From NCBI GenBank assembly GCA_028023455.1, contig JAQFVV010006427.1, positions 930,001-994,000 on the forward strand: 64,000 bases of DNA, in the 5' to 3' direction. This document shows, one piece after another, positions 24,436 to 37,322 of this stretch (position 1 is the stretch's first letter; each line of letters begins with the position of its first letter). The position numbers were made by a program, and so were the translations under genes. The DNA is from Epiperipatus broadwayi (lineage: Eukaryota > Onychophora > Udeonychophora > Euonychophora > Peripatidae). Under the pieces are notes generated by a model. The model had not been told where the DNA came from, did no database searches, and was given only the letters and a program-made list of their open reading frames with translations.

Positions 24436-25362
24436 CTAACCAATGGATTTGTAGTTGTTAACTTCTTCTAACTCATCATAATCAACCTTCCTTTTCATCT
24501 TTTGAAAAAATCCACTGAACATTACTTTAGGCTTTTTAACATTTACCTTTAATCTTACTTTCTTACTTTTATCTAATAACTCATGCAATATTTCCTGAAG
24601 CTCTAAAGCATTGTTTGCAAAACCAACTACATCATCTGCAAAATCCAAATGATTTAAATAATCTCCATTTACTTTTATCCATTTAGTTTTCCATTTTAAT
24701 CCACAAAATACTTCTTGCAGCATTGCTGTAAAAACTTTTAGAGACATGGAGCCACCCTGTCTTACACCCATCTCAATGTTAACCTTCCTAATATCATTAA
24801 GTAATCTAATTGTAGCTGTTGTATTTTATAAATATTTTTCAGAATATGACAATATCCTGGGTTTATACCTTGATAATCCTGTGATTTAATCACTGAAGAA
24901 ATGCATATAGAATCAAATGCCTTTTCATGATTCAAAGCATAATGGTGATTCTGATTCATTGACCCTTTCTATAACTTCTCTCAATTCTTGGATATCATGT
25001 ACTAAAACCACTTTCAAATCCAGCTTATTTTCTTGGTTTGTTGAAATCCAATGTTCTTTGTAGATGAGTTATAATTATCTTGGTAAAAATTTTGTATAAA
25101 CTGATAAAAGGCTGATAGGTCTGCAATTTCTAATATCATCTTTATCACCTTTTTTAAATATTAATATTAATACTGCATTCTTCCAATCATTTTGTACATC
25201 TTTATCATTTAGACATGTAATATATAACTTTGCCAAAATTCTTTCTATTTCTTCACCTGCTTTTTTTAATATATCAATTATAATTCCCTCATTAATGGGA
25301 GCTTTTACTGTCTTCATAGATTTAATGACATATCTAACTTTTTCATTTAAAATTCTGGGCAA
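24436..25362 (-). pseudogene. RTE LINE reverse transcriptase
   Basis: Three overlapping frames cover the RT palm. The 25075-25362 frame (95 codons) holds [20 protein letters not shown], the 'FKKGD..-NYRPISLL' block. The 24762-24959 frame holds NHEKAFDSI, equivalent to motif A (Y-x-KAFDS, first catalytic Asp retained). The 24436-24771 frame starts at GVRQGGSMS (motif B) and has LDFADDVVGFA (motif C, both catalytic Asp present, about 24630-24642). A frameshift at about 24765 separates motif A from motif B, so no single protein can be made. Confidence 0.85.
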
Positions 25363-26105
25363 TTCAAAAGATATAATAGATGTAGGACATATTTGTTCTT
25401 TATTACTATATAATTCTTGATAGAACTCTTCTACTCATTGTATAATGTCATCTCTCTTTTTACTAATAATTCCATTTTTTTCTTATTGCAGATATATGTT
25501 TCCTACCAATTACAAAATATTGTATTACACTTTTGAGACTTTTATTCTGTTTTACAGCCTTCTTTGCTTGCTCCAAATATACTTTCTTATACCATTATCA
25601 ACTCTTTTTCATATGAATTTTACAAAATTCAAGATATTCAATCTTTTTTAATGCATCATTTTTATATATCTTCATATTCCTTTTTTTTTTCATTAATTCT
25701 TTAGTCTCAGTAGAAATTTTATTGGTCAATTGCTGCTTTTCTATATGAGCTATCTTGGTTGCAGTTTTTAAAAGTGTATCATTTATTTTCCTATTAATTT
25801 CATTCAAATCTGAATCATGTTCAAAGTCTACTAATACTTGAAGCCAATTTGCAAGTTCTAATTTAAATTCATTAGAATGTTTCTGAAGAATAGGAATATC
25901 AACTATAAATATTGTTTTTCTTAATAATTTTTTTCTCTCTATAACACATATTTTACATCTTATTAATCAATGATCACTTCCTATGTTGAATTTATTAAGA
26001 ACATTATAATCTTGAAATATATATTTTCTGTTAGTCAAAATGTAATGCAATTTGGTTGTACCTTCATTTGGATGTTTCCATGTCCATTTTCTTTTAACAT
26101 TTTTC

Positions 26106-26402
26106 TTAAAAAAAGGAATTCATAATATAATGTTTTTCTTTTTCTGCAAATTCCACAAGTTTATGTCTTCTCTCATTTCTATTACCATAACCAAATATAC
26201 CTATGTCACTTTCATCTTTACCAATTCTAGCATTAAAATCTCCCATAATAATTTTAAAATGTTGTTTAGTATGATCAAAAACCTTTTGTATATCCATATA
26301 AAAATCTTCTACTACTTCATCACTATGAGAACTTGTTGGGGCATAAAGCTGCATTTTTTGTATTTGGTGTCTGCTATTAAGTTGAATAACTAATCTTGCC
26401 AC
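26106..26402 (-). pseudogene. RTE LINE AP-type endonuclease
   Basis: An open frame of 98 codons with YAPTSSHSDEVVEDFY (central block) and FKIIMGDFNARIGKDE. In the latter, GDFNA is the signature around the catalytic Asp/Asn of APE-like endonucleases. It ends with NERRHKLVEFAEKE. The N-terminal glutamate-containing block lies upstream in other frames (26400-26650). The family nicks genomic DNA to prime reverse transcription. Confidence 0.85.
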
Positions 26403-26720
26403 TCTGTCTGATACACCATTAATCTCCTCAATGTTGTTCTTCCACTTTTTATTTATAATGAATCCTGCTCCAATGTGTGTGCCTTTGTAACAGAGTATAT
26501 GCCCATTTTTTAAATCAATTATCTCTTCACATTTTTTCTAACTTCACAAAATACAGTAATATTCCATTTATTATTCTTACAATTCTTGAAATCTTCCTTC
26601 ATTTGAATGTGATCTGCAATTGTACATACCTAAATAAAAAGTCACCATCAAATGGCAGCCTGTGTCTGCAATCAAAGGATTCTTAGTACCCTTAGCCTTA
26701 GGCCACCAACTACTGCCTTG

Positions 26721-29700
26721 GCTGTGACTTTAAAGCTTCCTGGGAATAAGAACCATAATTTATTTTGCCAGTCATGGTTGTATATATATTTTAGAAAAAA
26801 ATATTTCATTCCTGCATACACTCATTCTGCCTTATCAGGCACCTGAGAAGAAAGACAATGGGTGTTTTTTGATCTTACACCCAATGGTAAAAAGCCAATA
26901 AATTCATCATGCTGTCTAATGCATGTTGGTGAGCAGCCCATCCATATTTGTATACTATATTGCAACAGTAAGATTTTCTTTACAAATCTTAGTTTCACCT
27001 TCTCTCACTTCTTTCCTACCCTCATACCCTAGTTTAAACCCCAATTTATCATAGTGTGTCTGTACTGCTGCTTATATGCTGAAATCCTGCCTAAATTAGA
27101 TCATGAAAGTATTAATGCTTGTGATATATATACTTTTAAAACCCTAACATTAGTAATTTATAAATTTCGAGTATGTGCATGTATACATATTCATTTTAAA
27201 AAGTAGGTATAAGTAAATTGACACACAAACTGCGATAATATATTTTAAATCTTAAATAAAAATAATAGTTTTGTTATTCAAAGTTATTTTTGTTTAAATC
27301 TATTTATTTTAGAAATATTTTCATTCCTAATATTTGTTTTCATTTAGTAAAATAATATTTAACCTAAATAGATTTAAACATTAGAATTTAAAGAGTAAAT
27401 AATTTTGTTGTTTTAAATTTATAAAAATCATGCAACAAATTTTATGCAAAAAGTAAATGAGAGTTGGGAAGATAACAATAGGCTTAATTAGTTAAATTTT
27501 GTAAAATTCATTAATTAGTCGTTTAAATATTTTGCCATAAGATAAACAACAGATGTCCACTTGGGTATTTTTTAATTAAAATATTGTTAAAACAAAATTA
27601 AAGTTCTAATCCGAATATCTTAAAAGTAAATTTAATTATAAAATCCCTGTTTTTAGATATTTGGATAAGTTGGCAGCTTTTATTTTTGCATCTACTTTTG
27701 GTCTACAGTGACTGCCACAGGATAGTTCCATTGTCAGCTGTGTTGGTATATATAGAGCTGATTTTATTAATTGCTATTGTTGTTGTTTTGCTTATACAAT
27801 TCTATGCTTTTGCTTATTCTTAGTATGTGTTCAGATTTAAATATATTGCGATTTGATTATGCTTTATTAGTTGAACTCTGTTTTTGATTAGTTGAATTAT
27901 TTTAAGAAGTATATTTTTATTAAAGCTGAAGTTCGCTGAGATTTTAATATTCTAAATTTATTACAAGAAGTTTAAATCATACCATTGATGAAATTCGTAA
28001 AATACCAGCCTTTGCCTATTGAATGCAGAATGTCTGAGTAGGACTGGTGGGAAGGCTTTCTTCCTGCTTGGGAAAATGGCCAACCTGTGGCATATACCAT
28101 CAGATGTTTGTACCTTTTGTAAACTGCCACTGCTGCTGAAATTGTGTCGAATTTGAAGCTGCCACATCAAGAAAATGCTGCCTAACTTCCATTAAAGCTT
28201 CAAATTAAAAACCAAAGAATACAAATGTGCATGAACTGCCCAATTGATATGAGGTAACCTCATTTAACCCAAGAGTTCTTGTGGCGTATATTTCCCTTTT
28301 AATGCTAGCTAAATTTAAATGTATATTTTTCATTATATAACTGCATAATTCCATAAAATATTTTGTAATCTAACCTGTGTGCTTTTCTTTCTATCCTTGG
28401 GGTGATATTTTCTATTTTATATATTTGCTAATTTATTTTATGTCTTTTATTATAGTACTGTGCCTAGATAGTCATCGAATTAACGAATTATGTCTTTCCT
28501 TTTTATTAGTATGCCACCATATTATTGCGGATAAATTGTATAACTGACCTTTTAGTAAATATCTTATAAAATTGCTTGTTCGAGGGCTACTTTATTTTAT
28601 CTTTTAATAATCTTTTAAATAATTAGGTCTTTCAAGAAAGGTGTATTTGCATTTTTTATAACATGAGGATATGCGCGAAATTGATAAGTGGACTATATAA
28701 TATAGAGAAATGCATGACTATATATAATCTTATGAATACCTTTTAAGTCATGCATTGCCCTCCATTTTCTTATTTTAAAATAACTTATTTTATTGTATTT
28801 ATAACGTACTTTATGAACTGTAAAAGTTGAGGTCGAGAATGTGCAGACCATCTTAAAATTATTTAGGAAATGGTTAAGCACCTTTACTTATTTAGTTACC
28901 CCTTCTATATATTTGTTTATGCTTTATATTGTGTGTCACTGGTGTAGGGATATGGGATGTTGAGACGTGCTTTGTTTCTCTAGGGATTTGTGGCTCAGGC
29001 CTTTTCCTCTCCTTTTCATGGTTTCCAGATAGTGTATGCACTAGAAGCCATACCTGGGAATTTTATGCCTCGGTCACCCAGCCATGAAGTTCATGGTAAA
29101 ATGCCAATCTTGGACTGTTTGTGACCAATTTCTTTCATGGGGTCCATGATGAGATGCCATCCCATCTGTTTTAATTTTATTGTTTATTATTTTATTTTAA
29201 TTCACAAAGCCATACGGTTTTAATGCATCACACTCATCCTATACATTGATCCTCTGCTGGTACCACCATTCTCTTTTAATATTTAAGTTGATCTTTTATT
29301 CAATTGCCTAGTGTCTTAACCACTTCCATGCCTCTAGCTTGGTGAGCTTTCATCTGCTCTATTCTTGAATTCAATACAAGTTTTTTCTCAAATCTTAAAT
29401 ATATAAATTGATTTAAGCAAACACTTGTTATATTTACCATAGGTCTCGTATATCTTGAAATCAGCCTTTCTTTATGTAACTGTACTTTTGTTTAAGCACA
29501 TTATTATGATATTATCTTGCATTAACCTGAGGTATAAAGAATATAAATAAATTAACAAGCCATTAATGTAAATGGCACTTCATTAAATTTATTTAAAATG
29601 TATAAATATATATTTTAATGAATTGATGGCATGGTCTTGCTTATACAGACAATGCTATCTTTATAATATTTAATTAATAAATAGTATTTAAATTTTAATC

Positions 29701-29763
29701 AGTTTGAATATATTTATTTTCTGCAATCCACACCATTACTCTGGTCTCTTTCACATTATATAT
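26721..29763. other. Mostly AT-rich DNA; two GC-richer patches of unknown nature
   Basis: 26721-26950 may be LINE leader. At 27950-28200 there is a patch where several minus-strand frames are open for 60-70 codons (27961-28170 is one), without a recognisable domain. At 28930-29180 another GC-richer patch contains loosely repeated blocks (TTCATGGTAAAATGCCA and TCCATGATGAGATGCCA). I cannot say whether either is an exon, a repeat or neither. Confidence 0.45.
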
Positions 29764-31836
29764 ATATATTGTAACGATATATAAATATGCCGTTACATTA
29801 AATTGAAATAAAAACTTTTAAGTTCACAAATAAAAATAAATGTATTTAAAAAAAAAAAAAAACTAAACGCTAAAATTAAAATGTTTGTTAAACATATATA
29901 TTCACACAGATTCAAAACTTTAAAAATATTTTTTAAAAAAAAAAAACAAATAAATAAGTATTTGAACATACTTTTTTATAAAAAAAGTACAAGATTTAAA
30001 TTTTTGTAGATGGAAATGATTGTTTATTAATTATCCAAAAGCTGTGTAATTAAAAAGTCAGGTGAAAAATAGATAAAAGAATAAAGAGATTTTAGCTTGA
30101 CCAATGAAAGCAAATAAAGGGCCGGACCATAATGAAAAAATGGAACAGTGATGTCTTTGTTCATGGAATCCATAGGAGCATTATAAAAAGAAAAATATTG
30201 AGTTCCAGACAATTCCAACTTGATTTGGTGAGACGAACGATGGGACGCACATATCGTTCTCTCTCACTTATTTTAAAAAGGAAAAGACTATGATTCCAGA
30301 ATGAACCAGCTAAGGCTACCTCCAGAATATCAGAATAGTCTTCCATGAAAGTCTTTGGGGGAATTGCCAACAGGAACCTGGACTCTTCTACCATAAGCTA
30401 AATGAACTAAACAATTTTTAAAATCATAAAAAAAATAATAATAATTAAGAACTTTTGTCAGGGTTTGACAAATTTAATAAACAAACTAACTTAAATGTTA
30501 AAGTGGACTCTTATCTGATTTTTGTAAGTTTCAAATCAATTAATAATGTTTAATTTTATATATTTTGCGTTTGATAAAAATCATTTTCATTTATTATTTT
30601 ATTTGTATTAATATTTATTGTTTAAATTTTAAATGAGGAAATTTAAGTTGGGTATAGATGTTGCATAGATTCATTAGCAGTTAATTATGTTGCTGTTTCA
30701 TAGTCAATTGGAATATATAAGTCATCAACATCACTGCGGCATCTTACGATGAATGCTATTGGGTTTTTTTGTATTCTCTCTGCAATTGACGTTATCAATA
30801 ACTTTATATTTTGATTGGTTATGTTTATTTTGGAATGTTTTTGACCGTGGAATCTATGCAGCCAATCTATACTCAATATTATAAAACAAATTGTATAAAA
30901 TTCATCTGCGCAAACGTATCTAAATGTTAAATTTAAGTCGGTCATGAATAGCTATATAGGTTTGTAAAGTTATATATATAGTTTAAGGGAGGGAAATCTT
31001 AGGTTATTTGTTTCATAGTTAAATTGGGTCAATGGATTAGATGTATTGATGTAATTAGTAAATGTAGCAGGAGATCCACTATGGGAAGGATTGCATATAT
31101 ATGCCACACACCTTCTGTTTGCCTATGGATGGAATTGTAAGTGGGCAAAAAGGACCGCAGTCCATTCCTATGGAGTTTTTTGTTTATTGTTCTACTCGCC
31201 AACAGATGTAGCATTTCTGGTGGTTGAGAGACAATGTCTTCTCTAACTCTACTTACTGTTTAGATGTATATTCCTGACAGTATAGTATTTTGTGTTGTTA
31301 TATTTCTGCTGCATTGAATACTTCGATATATCCTATGGATTGACGTTTGGCTGCGAAATTTTGGCCTAAGATTAAATAAGGGATAGAACATTTTCTTTTC
31401 AAATACAATCTATGTAATCTATTCATACTCGACTCACTAAATAAATATTAATCTCATTATTGCAATCTATTTAAATGTAAAATTAAAAGTTAATATAAAA
31501 ATCTAAAATGTTAAATTTATTCCTCAAAATTTAAAATGATTCAAAATGTATATGTGCGTAAATAAATATTTGTTTGTTATTTACTGGAAGTGGCTTTTAT
31601 TGTTTTTATATATATATTTAAGATGCAATTAAACAAGTTATTTATTATCTCTGCACCTCCATGAGCTAGTGACTTGGGCTAACGATGTGAATATTTAAAT
31701 AAAGTGGAATTTAACAGCGTGTATCTGCCTACTTTATAAATTTTTCTAGGCTCAAATGCCTAGATGGCGCCCTGGTAGTGCAGATTGCAGTTAGATTCGA
31801 TCTTCACTTTCTTTTCAATCATTACAATATATTGTA
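29764..31836 (-). repeat. R2.1 unclassified interspersed repeat, copy 3 (inverted)
   Basis: Reverse complement of the 4.6 and 7.4 kb copies, more diverged. The end hairpin is at 29770-29800 (GTAACG...CCGTTAC). The 20-bp palindrome is at 31745-31764. ATATATTGTA occurs at both outer edges (29764-29773 and 31827-31836), a possible 10-bp target duplication, though AT-rich. A minus-strand ORF of 86 codons (30685-30945) lies in a part that is broken in the other copies. No domain was recognised in it. Confidence 0.7.
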
Positions 31837-34497
31837 CTATCCATAATAATTAGTTAGCGAACCCAATGATTAGTTAAAATAAGTCTCATTGTCTTCTCCG
31901 CTCTGCTAGTGGGCTGGATTTTAAAATAAATTCTCATGTGCCATCATTATATGTTATTCATTAGATGTTTGATCTGGGGCTTATGGAGTGGGTTCGAATT
32001 CAGGTTGGTCCCTGATCTAAATCTTGGGCTTGACTGGGTTTGAAGTACATTTTGTGAGTTCCAGCTCATGTTAGATTGGATGAACATATTCTGATGATTA
32101 CAATATGAATAATCACATAGTAATAACAGCTGCAATGACAAGAACATATGGAGTTGACACTAAGAAATTTTCCCTGCTCAGTAATTTTTAAATAATTTTA
32201 ATTTGGAAAAAGGTACTAGTATTATTGGTAATATTCATAAAGTTGTAATTAAGTTTGGATATGCTTTAGTTAAATTTTGATTCAGAATTTGTTTAAGGGT
32301 TTCTTGTAAATAAATGTCATAACAAAAAATTTCATTTTTTTTTACAATTTGATTTCATCGATATAAATTGTGATTCCAATGTTTTTATATTTCTTTTAGT
32401 GCCTAAATATTAATTGAGTTAATATTCACGTAAAAACTCTTACTATAGTTTTCAAATACTTGCACAATGAATATTATTTATTTTTACTATTGCATTGAAA
32501 TACTGAATTCATTTTTTTTAAATGTTTTTTTGCTTTCTTAATCAAACTGTTTTTCTTCTTACATTTTTTTTGATTCATTTTCAACTAGTATTTCAAGTTT
32601 TTTTTTACAAAATATTTTCATTTGCAGAAAATTATTCATTATATACAATTTATCAGGCTCTAATGCATTTTGCAATGTTTTAAAGGCAAATTCCATATAA
32701 TGCCTACATAATTCTACATTTTTTTTTAATTATTTTATTTACATTATAAGTCATATAAGAAGTAATATTTAATAAAAAAATAAACATAACCCATGGAAAA
32801 TCAAATTACATGATGTTTTTACGAGTTTCTTTTCCTCTTGGCTTTTCCAGACATATACTTAGGTAATAATTAATGATGAATTATACTTTTGCTGCTCTCT
32901 ATGCATTAGTTACCTGAGTGCTAGCAACTTCCTGTTACAAATCCTATAAATATGTGCCTTACTTTAAACATTTTTGACTATGAAAATGATGAACAATCAA
33001 ATCACTTATGCTTAGTTTCAAGATATTTTCATCTTCATTGTAAACCAATCTCATATAATCTTGCTCATTTTCTAATATAGTATATGATGAATTATTGTTC
33101 TAATATTGATCCATAATGCATTGCCTGGACTCATCTTTAAAATGCAAAATTAATCATTTCTTTAACAATTGATCAAGTTCAAGTGTTGCTCATTTTAAAT
33201 TAATTTTTATAAAGGATTGTATTCAGCAAGTAAATGCAGAAACCTATCTCTTAGTGAACCTTTTCAAAATTGAGCATTGTTGATAGTGGAGAATTTATCA
33301 AGTTTGTTATGCTTATGTTATAGGATAATCTATAAAATAAATTTCTAAACTTGTAGATGTATATCAACCCAACTTACTCATATACAATACTGAAACTGCA
33401 TGTTGATAAAAATGATTCATTATGCTCAGGAGCATCATCTAACAAGAATATTATTAGACTGGATTTTATGGAAATAATTAGTATTTGAATTGGCAGCAGT
33501 AGTAACAATTTTATAAAAGCAGTGGCTGTTATACATACCAGAATAACAAAGTTTTATTGTAATGAAGCTTAAAAATGCTTTATTGTTATTATATACATTA
33601 GAACATTCATTTTCATCAAAATATTATGTTTGGATTATACATAAATGAATGATATACAGTTTATATAATTCTGAGTTGAATATAATAAATGTTTTATATA
33701 CCTAAAAGTTATTACTAATTTTGACAAAAAAGGCTTTAACTTGTTTATAATATTTCCAAAGATGAAACAGAGATACATGATGACAGAAAATCTTGGAAGT
33801 GAATGTAAATCTTGATACCATGTATAATTTCAAGGAATGCTAAAATATAATAGATTAAGTAGAAAGTCTTATAACATTAGAAATTTTTTTTATTTTGATA
33901 AGATGTAAGTCTATCTATGAAATTAAATTAATTTCATTCAGGAAATTGCTATAATTAGTGACAGTCATGTAGAAGAATGGTTTACCTTTATGTGATGATT
34001 ACATCAAATATTTATTTCTGTAAGCATTGTCTTGAAATGATCATTAGAAACTACAAAAATATAGGATCTACACTTAGTAAAGTTAGTAAATAGGTTAATA
34101 TGGATTAAATATAAGCTTTTATTGATAGATATCTGAATTTACTAAATAACAACTAATATGTGTAATGTATTATTCATTTCAGTATCAGCTCTATGTTTTC
34201 CATGTGGGTGAGAGATTTAAAAAGGAAAAAAATGAACATTTTTTTAAAAAAATAAATAAATTCAGATGACTAAAGTGCTATGCAAATTAATGATTTAAAA
34301 ACAATTGGAACAGACTGTTAAAAAACAGAAAGAAAAAATATCAAATTTCTTATTATATTTATTCTGGCTTTTCACTTTATTAGAATGACATCAAACCCCC
34401 AGTATGCTTAGTAAATAAAAGAAGAAAAATTTACCATCTGTTAATCTAACCTGGATATTTGAAAAAATTTGAGATGCTACTTCAAATAAATCTGGTT
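31837..34497. other. AT-rich DNA without recognisable genes
   Basis: A tRNA-B-box-like GTGGGTTCGAATTCAGG occurs at 31989-32005, with GCTAGTGGGCTGG upstream near 31905, possibly a SINE remnant. The rest shows no supportable feature. Confidence 0.45.
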
Positions 34498-34502
34498 AAA
34501 GA
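34498..34502. repeat. Left target-site duplication (AAAGA)
   Basis: An exact match to 39069-39073, immediately outside the TG...CA termini of the LTRs. Confidence 0.85.
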
Positions 34503-34791
34503 TGGTTTATTTAACCGTCGAGGTTAAACAAAATTTATCTCCAACTAATTGGCACCTAAACAAATTAATGTTCACTCTACCTTATAATTAATGAGTACTA
34601 CTAGCAGATAGTTCTTTGCGTAAGCTGCAAGTTAATAATTCCATATACATTTTATAATCCATCATGCGAGCATGTTAGTTGTTAGCAACAACAATTATTA
34701 GTGTTGTTGTTCTAAGCAAATAATTATTTCTCAGCAATGTATCCATTGTTTTGGGTAGTACCACATGTCAGGTTTTAATTAATACATCACA
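34503..34791 (-). repeat. 3' LTR of the Gypsy element
   Basis: A 289-bp repeat beginning TGGTTTATTTAACCGTCGAG and ending ACATCACA on the + strand, so it has TG...CA ends in either reading. It is paired with 38779-39068. It carries the promoter and polyadenylation functions for the element. Confidence 0.92.
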
Positions 34792-34806
34792 CTTCACCTC
34801 CCACTA
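34792..34806 (-). promoter_or_regulatory. Polypurine tract
   Basis: On the minus strand AGTGGGAGGTGAAG lies directly against the 3' LTR start (TGTGATG). This is where plus-strand DNA synthesis is primed in LTR elements. The purine run is interrupted by single pyrimidines. Confidence 0.75.
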
Positions 34807-34892
34807 CACAGAACTAGGAGTAACATGGAATACATTTTGTTTTTCTCTATAGTCCAACATAGCATTTTCTCTTTTCTAGTGGACATAGTCCT

Positions 34893-35111
34893 TTAAGAAT
34901 ATAGGAGACTGGTTTTTTCTTGAGGTCTTGGTGATCTTTCTTTAATGTTGTCATCTGATACTTCCCTTGGAATATCTTCATGTTGTGGGGTAGTATCATC
35001 TACCCCTTGTTCCTTCTGAGTATCTGGTTGTCTAGTTTGTGGTTTATCTATCTCTGATTTCATCTCTGCCAGTTCACTGATTTTATTTCCACTGGGTTTA
35101 TTGTTCTCCAA
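34893..35111 (-). pseudogene. C-terminal tail of Gypsy pol
   Basis: 72 codons rich in Pro, Gln, Asp and Lys (for example KPQTRQPDTQKEQG), low in hydrophobic residues, so probably a disordered tail after integrase. It is out of frame with the integrase C-terminus, whose frame stops at 35122. This suggests one more frameshift, or a tail that is not translated with pol. It uses no ATG in this frame. Confidence 0.5.
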
Positions 35112-35121
35112 GCTTGGAGAA

Positions 35122-35969
35122 CTAGTGATCGTGTATGTGGTTTATGTGATGCTTGTATACTACATTATCTTCTGTTCTCACTGCTGCTATAAATTTGGAT
35201 GTTAATTTGACAATTTCTCCCTTTATCCATGTTTTGTGTAGACTATCTCTGATCCATACTTTTTCTCCTGCTATGAATGTTTTATGTTCTGTTTCGGCCT
35301 GCATGTACATGTTTTTTGGCAGTAACAGTGTCAGTTCTGTTCTTAACCTCTGTTTCAACAATAGTTCAGCTGGAGACTTTCCACTCATTGCTGTTGGTGT
35401 GGAGTGTTGATTCAATAATATGCGGTGCAGTGTTTCCGGCATTTTTGTTGATGTTTCTTTTTTCAATGTGCGTTTAAGCTGGTTTACTGCATTTTCAGCC
35501 AATCCATTGCTCTCGAGATGGTATGGGGGTGAGTACATACATTTAATGCCTCTGGTCTCTAAGTATTCTTCAAACTTTGCTGAAGTAAATCCAGAACCAT
35601 TATCTGTAATGAGAGTCTCTGGGTAGCCCTATGTTGCGAATATTTCATTTAGATAATGAATGACTTCTTCTGACCCAGTGTTTCTCACGATTCTGTATTC
35701 TACCCAGTGGGAATAGGCATCTATAGTATCAAGAAGGTATATCCCATAAATGGACCTGCATAATCCATGTGGACACGTTCCCATGCATTTTTAGCTGGTG
35801 GCCATGAACTATATTCTTTTATTGTTGATCGGGCATTTGATTGACATGCTGTGCATGTTTTTGTGAAGGACTCAATGTCCTCATTTATCTTAGGCCACCA
35901 AACATAACTTCTGGCAAGTGCTTTTGCCCGAACAACTCCTGGATGTCCATTGTGCAGCATTTTGAGCAT
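35122..35969 (-). pseudogene. Gypsy integrase (broken)
   Basis: The zinc-binding N-terminus is in 35721-35969: HNGHPG, YVWWPKINEDIE, then CTACQ (HHCC pattern). The first catalytic Asp of the DDE core is in RVHMDYAGPF. Near 35725 the frame shifts. In the next frame a TAG lies at about 35631, followed by LITDNGSGF with the second Asp. The 35122-35538 frame holds SNGLAENAV with the catalytic Glu, and a C-terminal part with EKVWIRDSLHKTWIKGEI (GPY/F-type region). All catalytic residues survive, but across two frames and a stop. Confidence 0.88.
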
Positions 35970-36198
35970 TTGGTTTCAGCCCTGCGAGGGTATTATGACT
36001 CTATCTCCATTTAGTATGCACCTTTTGCAGACTGATAAGCTTGAACTAACATTTCAGAAAGCCAGTGGCAAGATCTTGGTCATTTGTTGAGCCAACCTTT
36101 ACTAATCCATTTTATAAGCAATTAATATCCTGGATCATTATTTGTCCACTCTGCTACTTTTTTACTATTTATCGGTGAATTCCAGTTGTCTATGTAGT

Positions 36199-36555
36199 TT
36201 ATTTCCACATTGACTTTTTTATTTCAGTCATCTCTGGCATCCGTGAAAGTGCATCTGCATGTTGTATCAAACTGCCCCCTTTATAGTTAAGATTGTAGTC
36301 ATAATCTGAAAGTAGTGTTATCCAATGCAGCATGCATGGTCTGAGATGATCTGGGATTGATTTTATCTTTGACAATATTCCCAATAGTGGTTTGTGGTCA
36401 GTTATAACTGTAAACTGTTGGCCATACACATATTGATGAAATTTTTTAATTCCAAAAACTATGGCTACGGCTTCCTTGTCAAGTTGACTGTAGTTTCTTT
36501 CCGTGTTGTTTAAGGTTCGTGATGCATATGCTATTGGTCTCTCTCCATCATGTGT
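36199..36555 (-). pseudogene. Gypsy RNase H, C-terminal part
   Basis: The frame is open from about 36555 and includes YASRTLNNTERNY, the block before the second conserved acidic residue, then FTVITDHKPLLGIL, in which TDHKPL is the hallmark of Ty3/Gypsy RNase H. It ends with HADALSRMPE, the typical end of RNase H. It is separated from the first half by a small deletion/frameshift near 36555 and ends at a stop at 36199. A degenerate linker with several stops (35970-36198) leads to integrase. Confidence 0.88.
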
Positions 36556-37322
36556 GGGATTCCATATTCTGATGCATCTGTGGTCAGTACAACCTCCAAT
36601 TTACTGTCATAATGAATTAGTAACTTTTCTGATGTTAATAATGATTTTGTTTTCAGAAATGCCTCCTCTTGATCTGTTGACCATTCCCAGTTTTGATTTT
36701 TCTTCAAGAGTTTATATAGAGGTTGAGCCATGTGTGCTTTCCCTTTAAGGAAGGGTTCGAAGTAGTTAATCAGTCCTAGAAATGACTGAAGTTGTTTTAC
36801 ATTTTTTGGTCTGGGTGCATTTATTACTGCTCTAATTTTATCTGGTGCAGGAGCTTTCCCATCTTGCGAGACTATGTGTCCCAAAAACTTAAGTTTTCTG
36901 GTGTTCCATATGCATTTTTCAGCATTTAGTGTGGCTCCAAAATCCTTGAGCCTCCTGCACACTTGTATAATTCTCTCTCTGAGTGTTTCTTTGGTGTTAG
37001 CTGTAATGAGAATGTCATCAAAATAAGGGATTACCCCCACTATACCATTGCACAACCTATCAATTTTTGCTTGAAAGATGTTAGGTGCTATGCTGATTCC
37101 AAATGAAAGATGGTTATATCTGAATAAACCTAAGTGAGTTGTAATTGTTATTATTTCCGAAGTTTTTTTACATACTGGTATCTGGTGAAAAGCTGCCTGG
37201 AGATCGAGTTTAAAAAAATGTGATGATTTTTGCAATAATGCTAAAATTTCTCGTGCATTTGTAACAGGATATGCACTTTTACAAAGATTTTTATTAACAG
37301 TTATTCTATAGTCTCCACATAT
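36531..37322 (-). pseudogene. Gypsy reverse transcriptase and start of RNase H
   Basis: Open from just after the TGA at 37323 down to 36531. It shows KLDLQAAFHQIPV (motif A, catalytic Asp), SFGISIAPNIFQ (motif B region) and IPYFDDILI (motif C, catalytic Asp pair at about 37014-37019). Thumb and connection residues KFLGHIVSQDG and QSFLGLINYFEPF follow, then TTDASEYGI, the first RNase H Asp. The RT core itself is intact. The only break upstream is the in-frame TGA, in the same frame as gag-protease. Confidence 0.9.

Larger units (their letters stand above)
23820..26720 (-). mobile_element. RTE-like LINE, most complete copy (endonuclease + reverse transcriptase)
   Basis: On the minus strand the order is leader/EN N-terminus (26400-26700), AP-type endonuclease (26106-26402), linker (25598-25807), reverse transcriptase (24430-25400), C-terminal tail (23850-24430), and a GATGATGA-type 3' end near 23855-23870. 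The order and a single EN-RT protein fit RTE-like LINEs. It transposes by target-primed reverse transcription when active. This copy has several frameshifts and stops but is the only one of the RTE copies here that retains the FADD box. Leader sequence may extend to about 26950. Confidence 0.85.

Noticed and set aside
31947-32147. 66-codon minus-strand ORF as a small gene
   Set aside because: No domain, low-complexity start, and it overlaps a tRNA-like B box that suggests a SINE remnant.
32900-33500. Possible decayed coding sequence on the minus strand
   Set aside because: Some short stretches look protein-like, but frames are full of stops and I could match them to no family.
35153-35626. 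Overlapping + strand ORFs over the Gypsy integrase
   Set aside because: They are shadows of the minus-strand integrase, which carries the DDE motifs.
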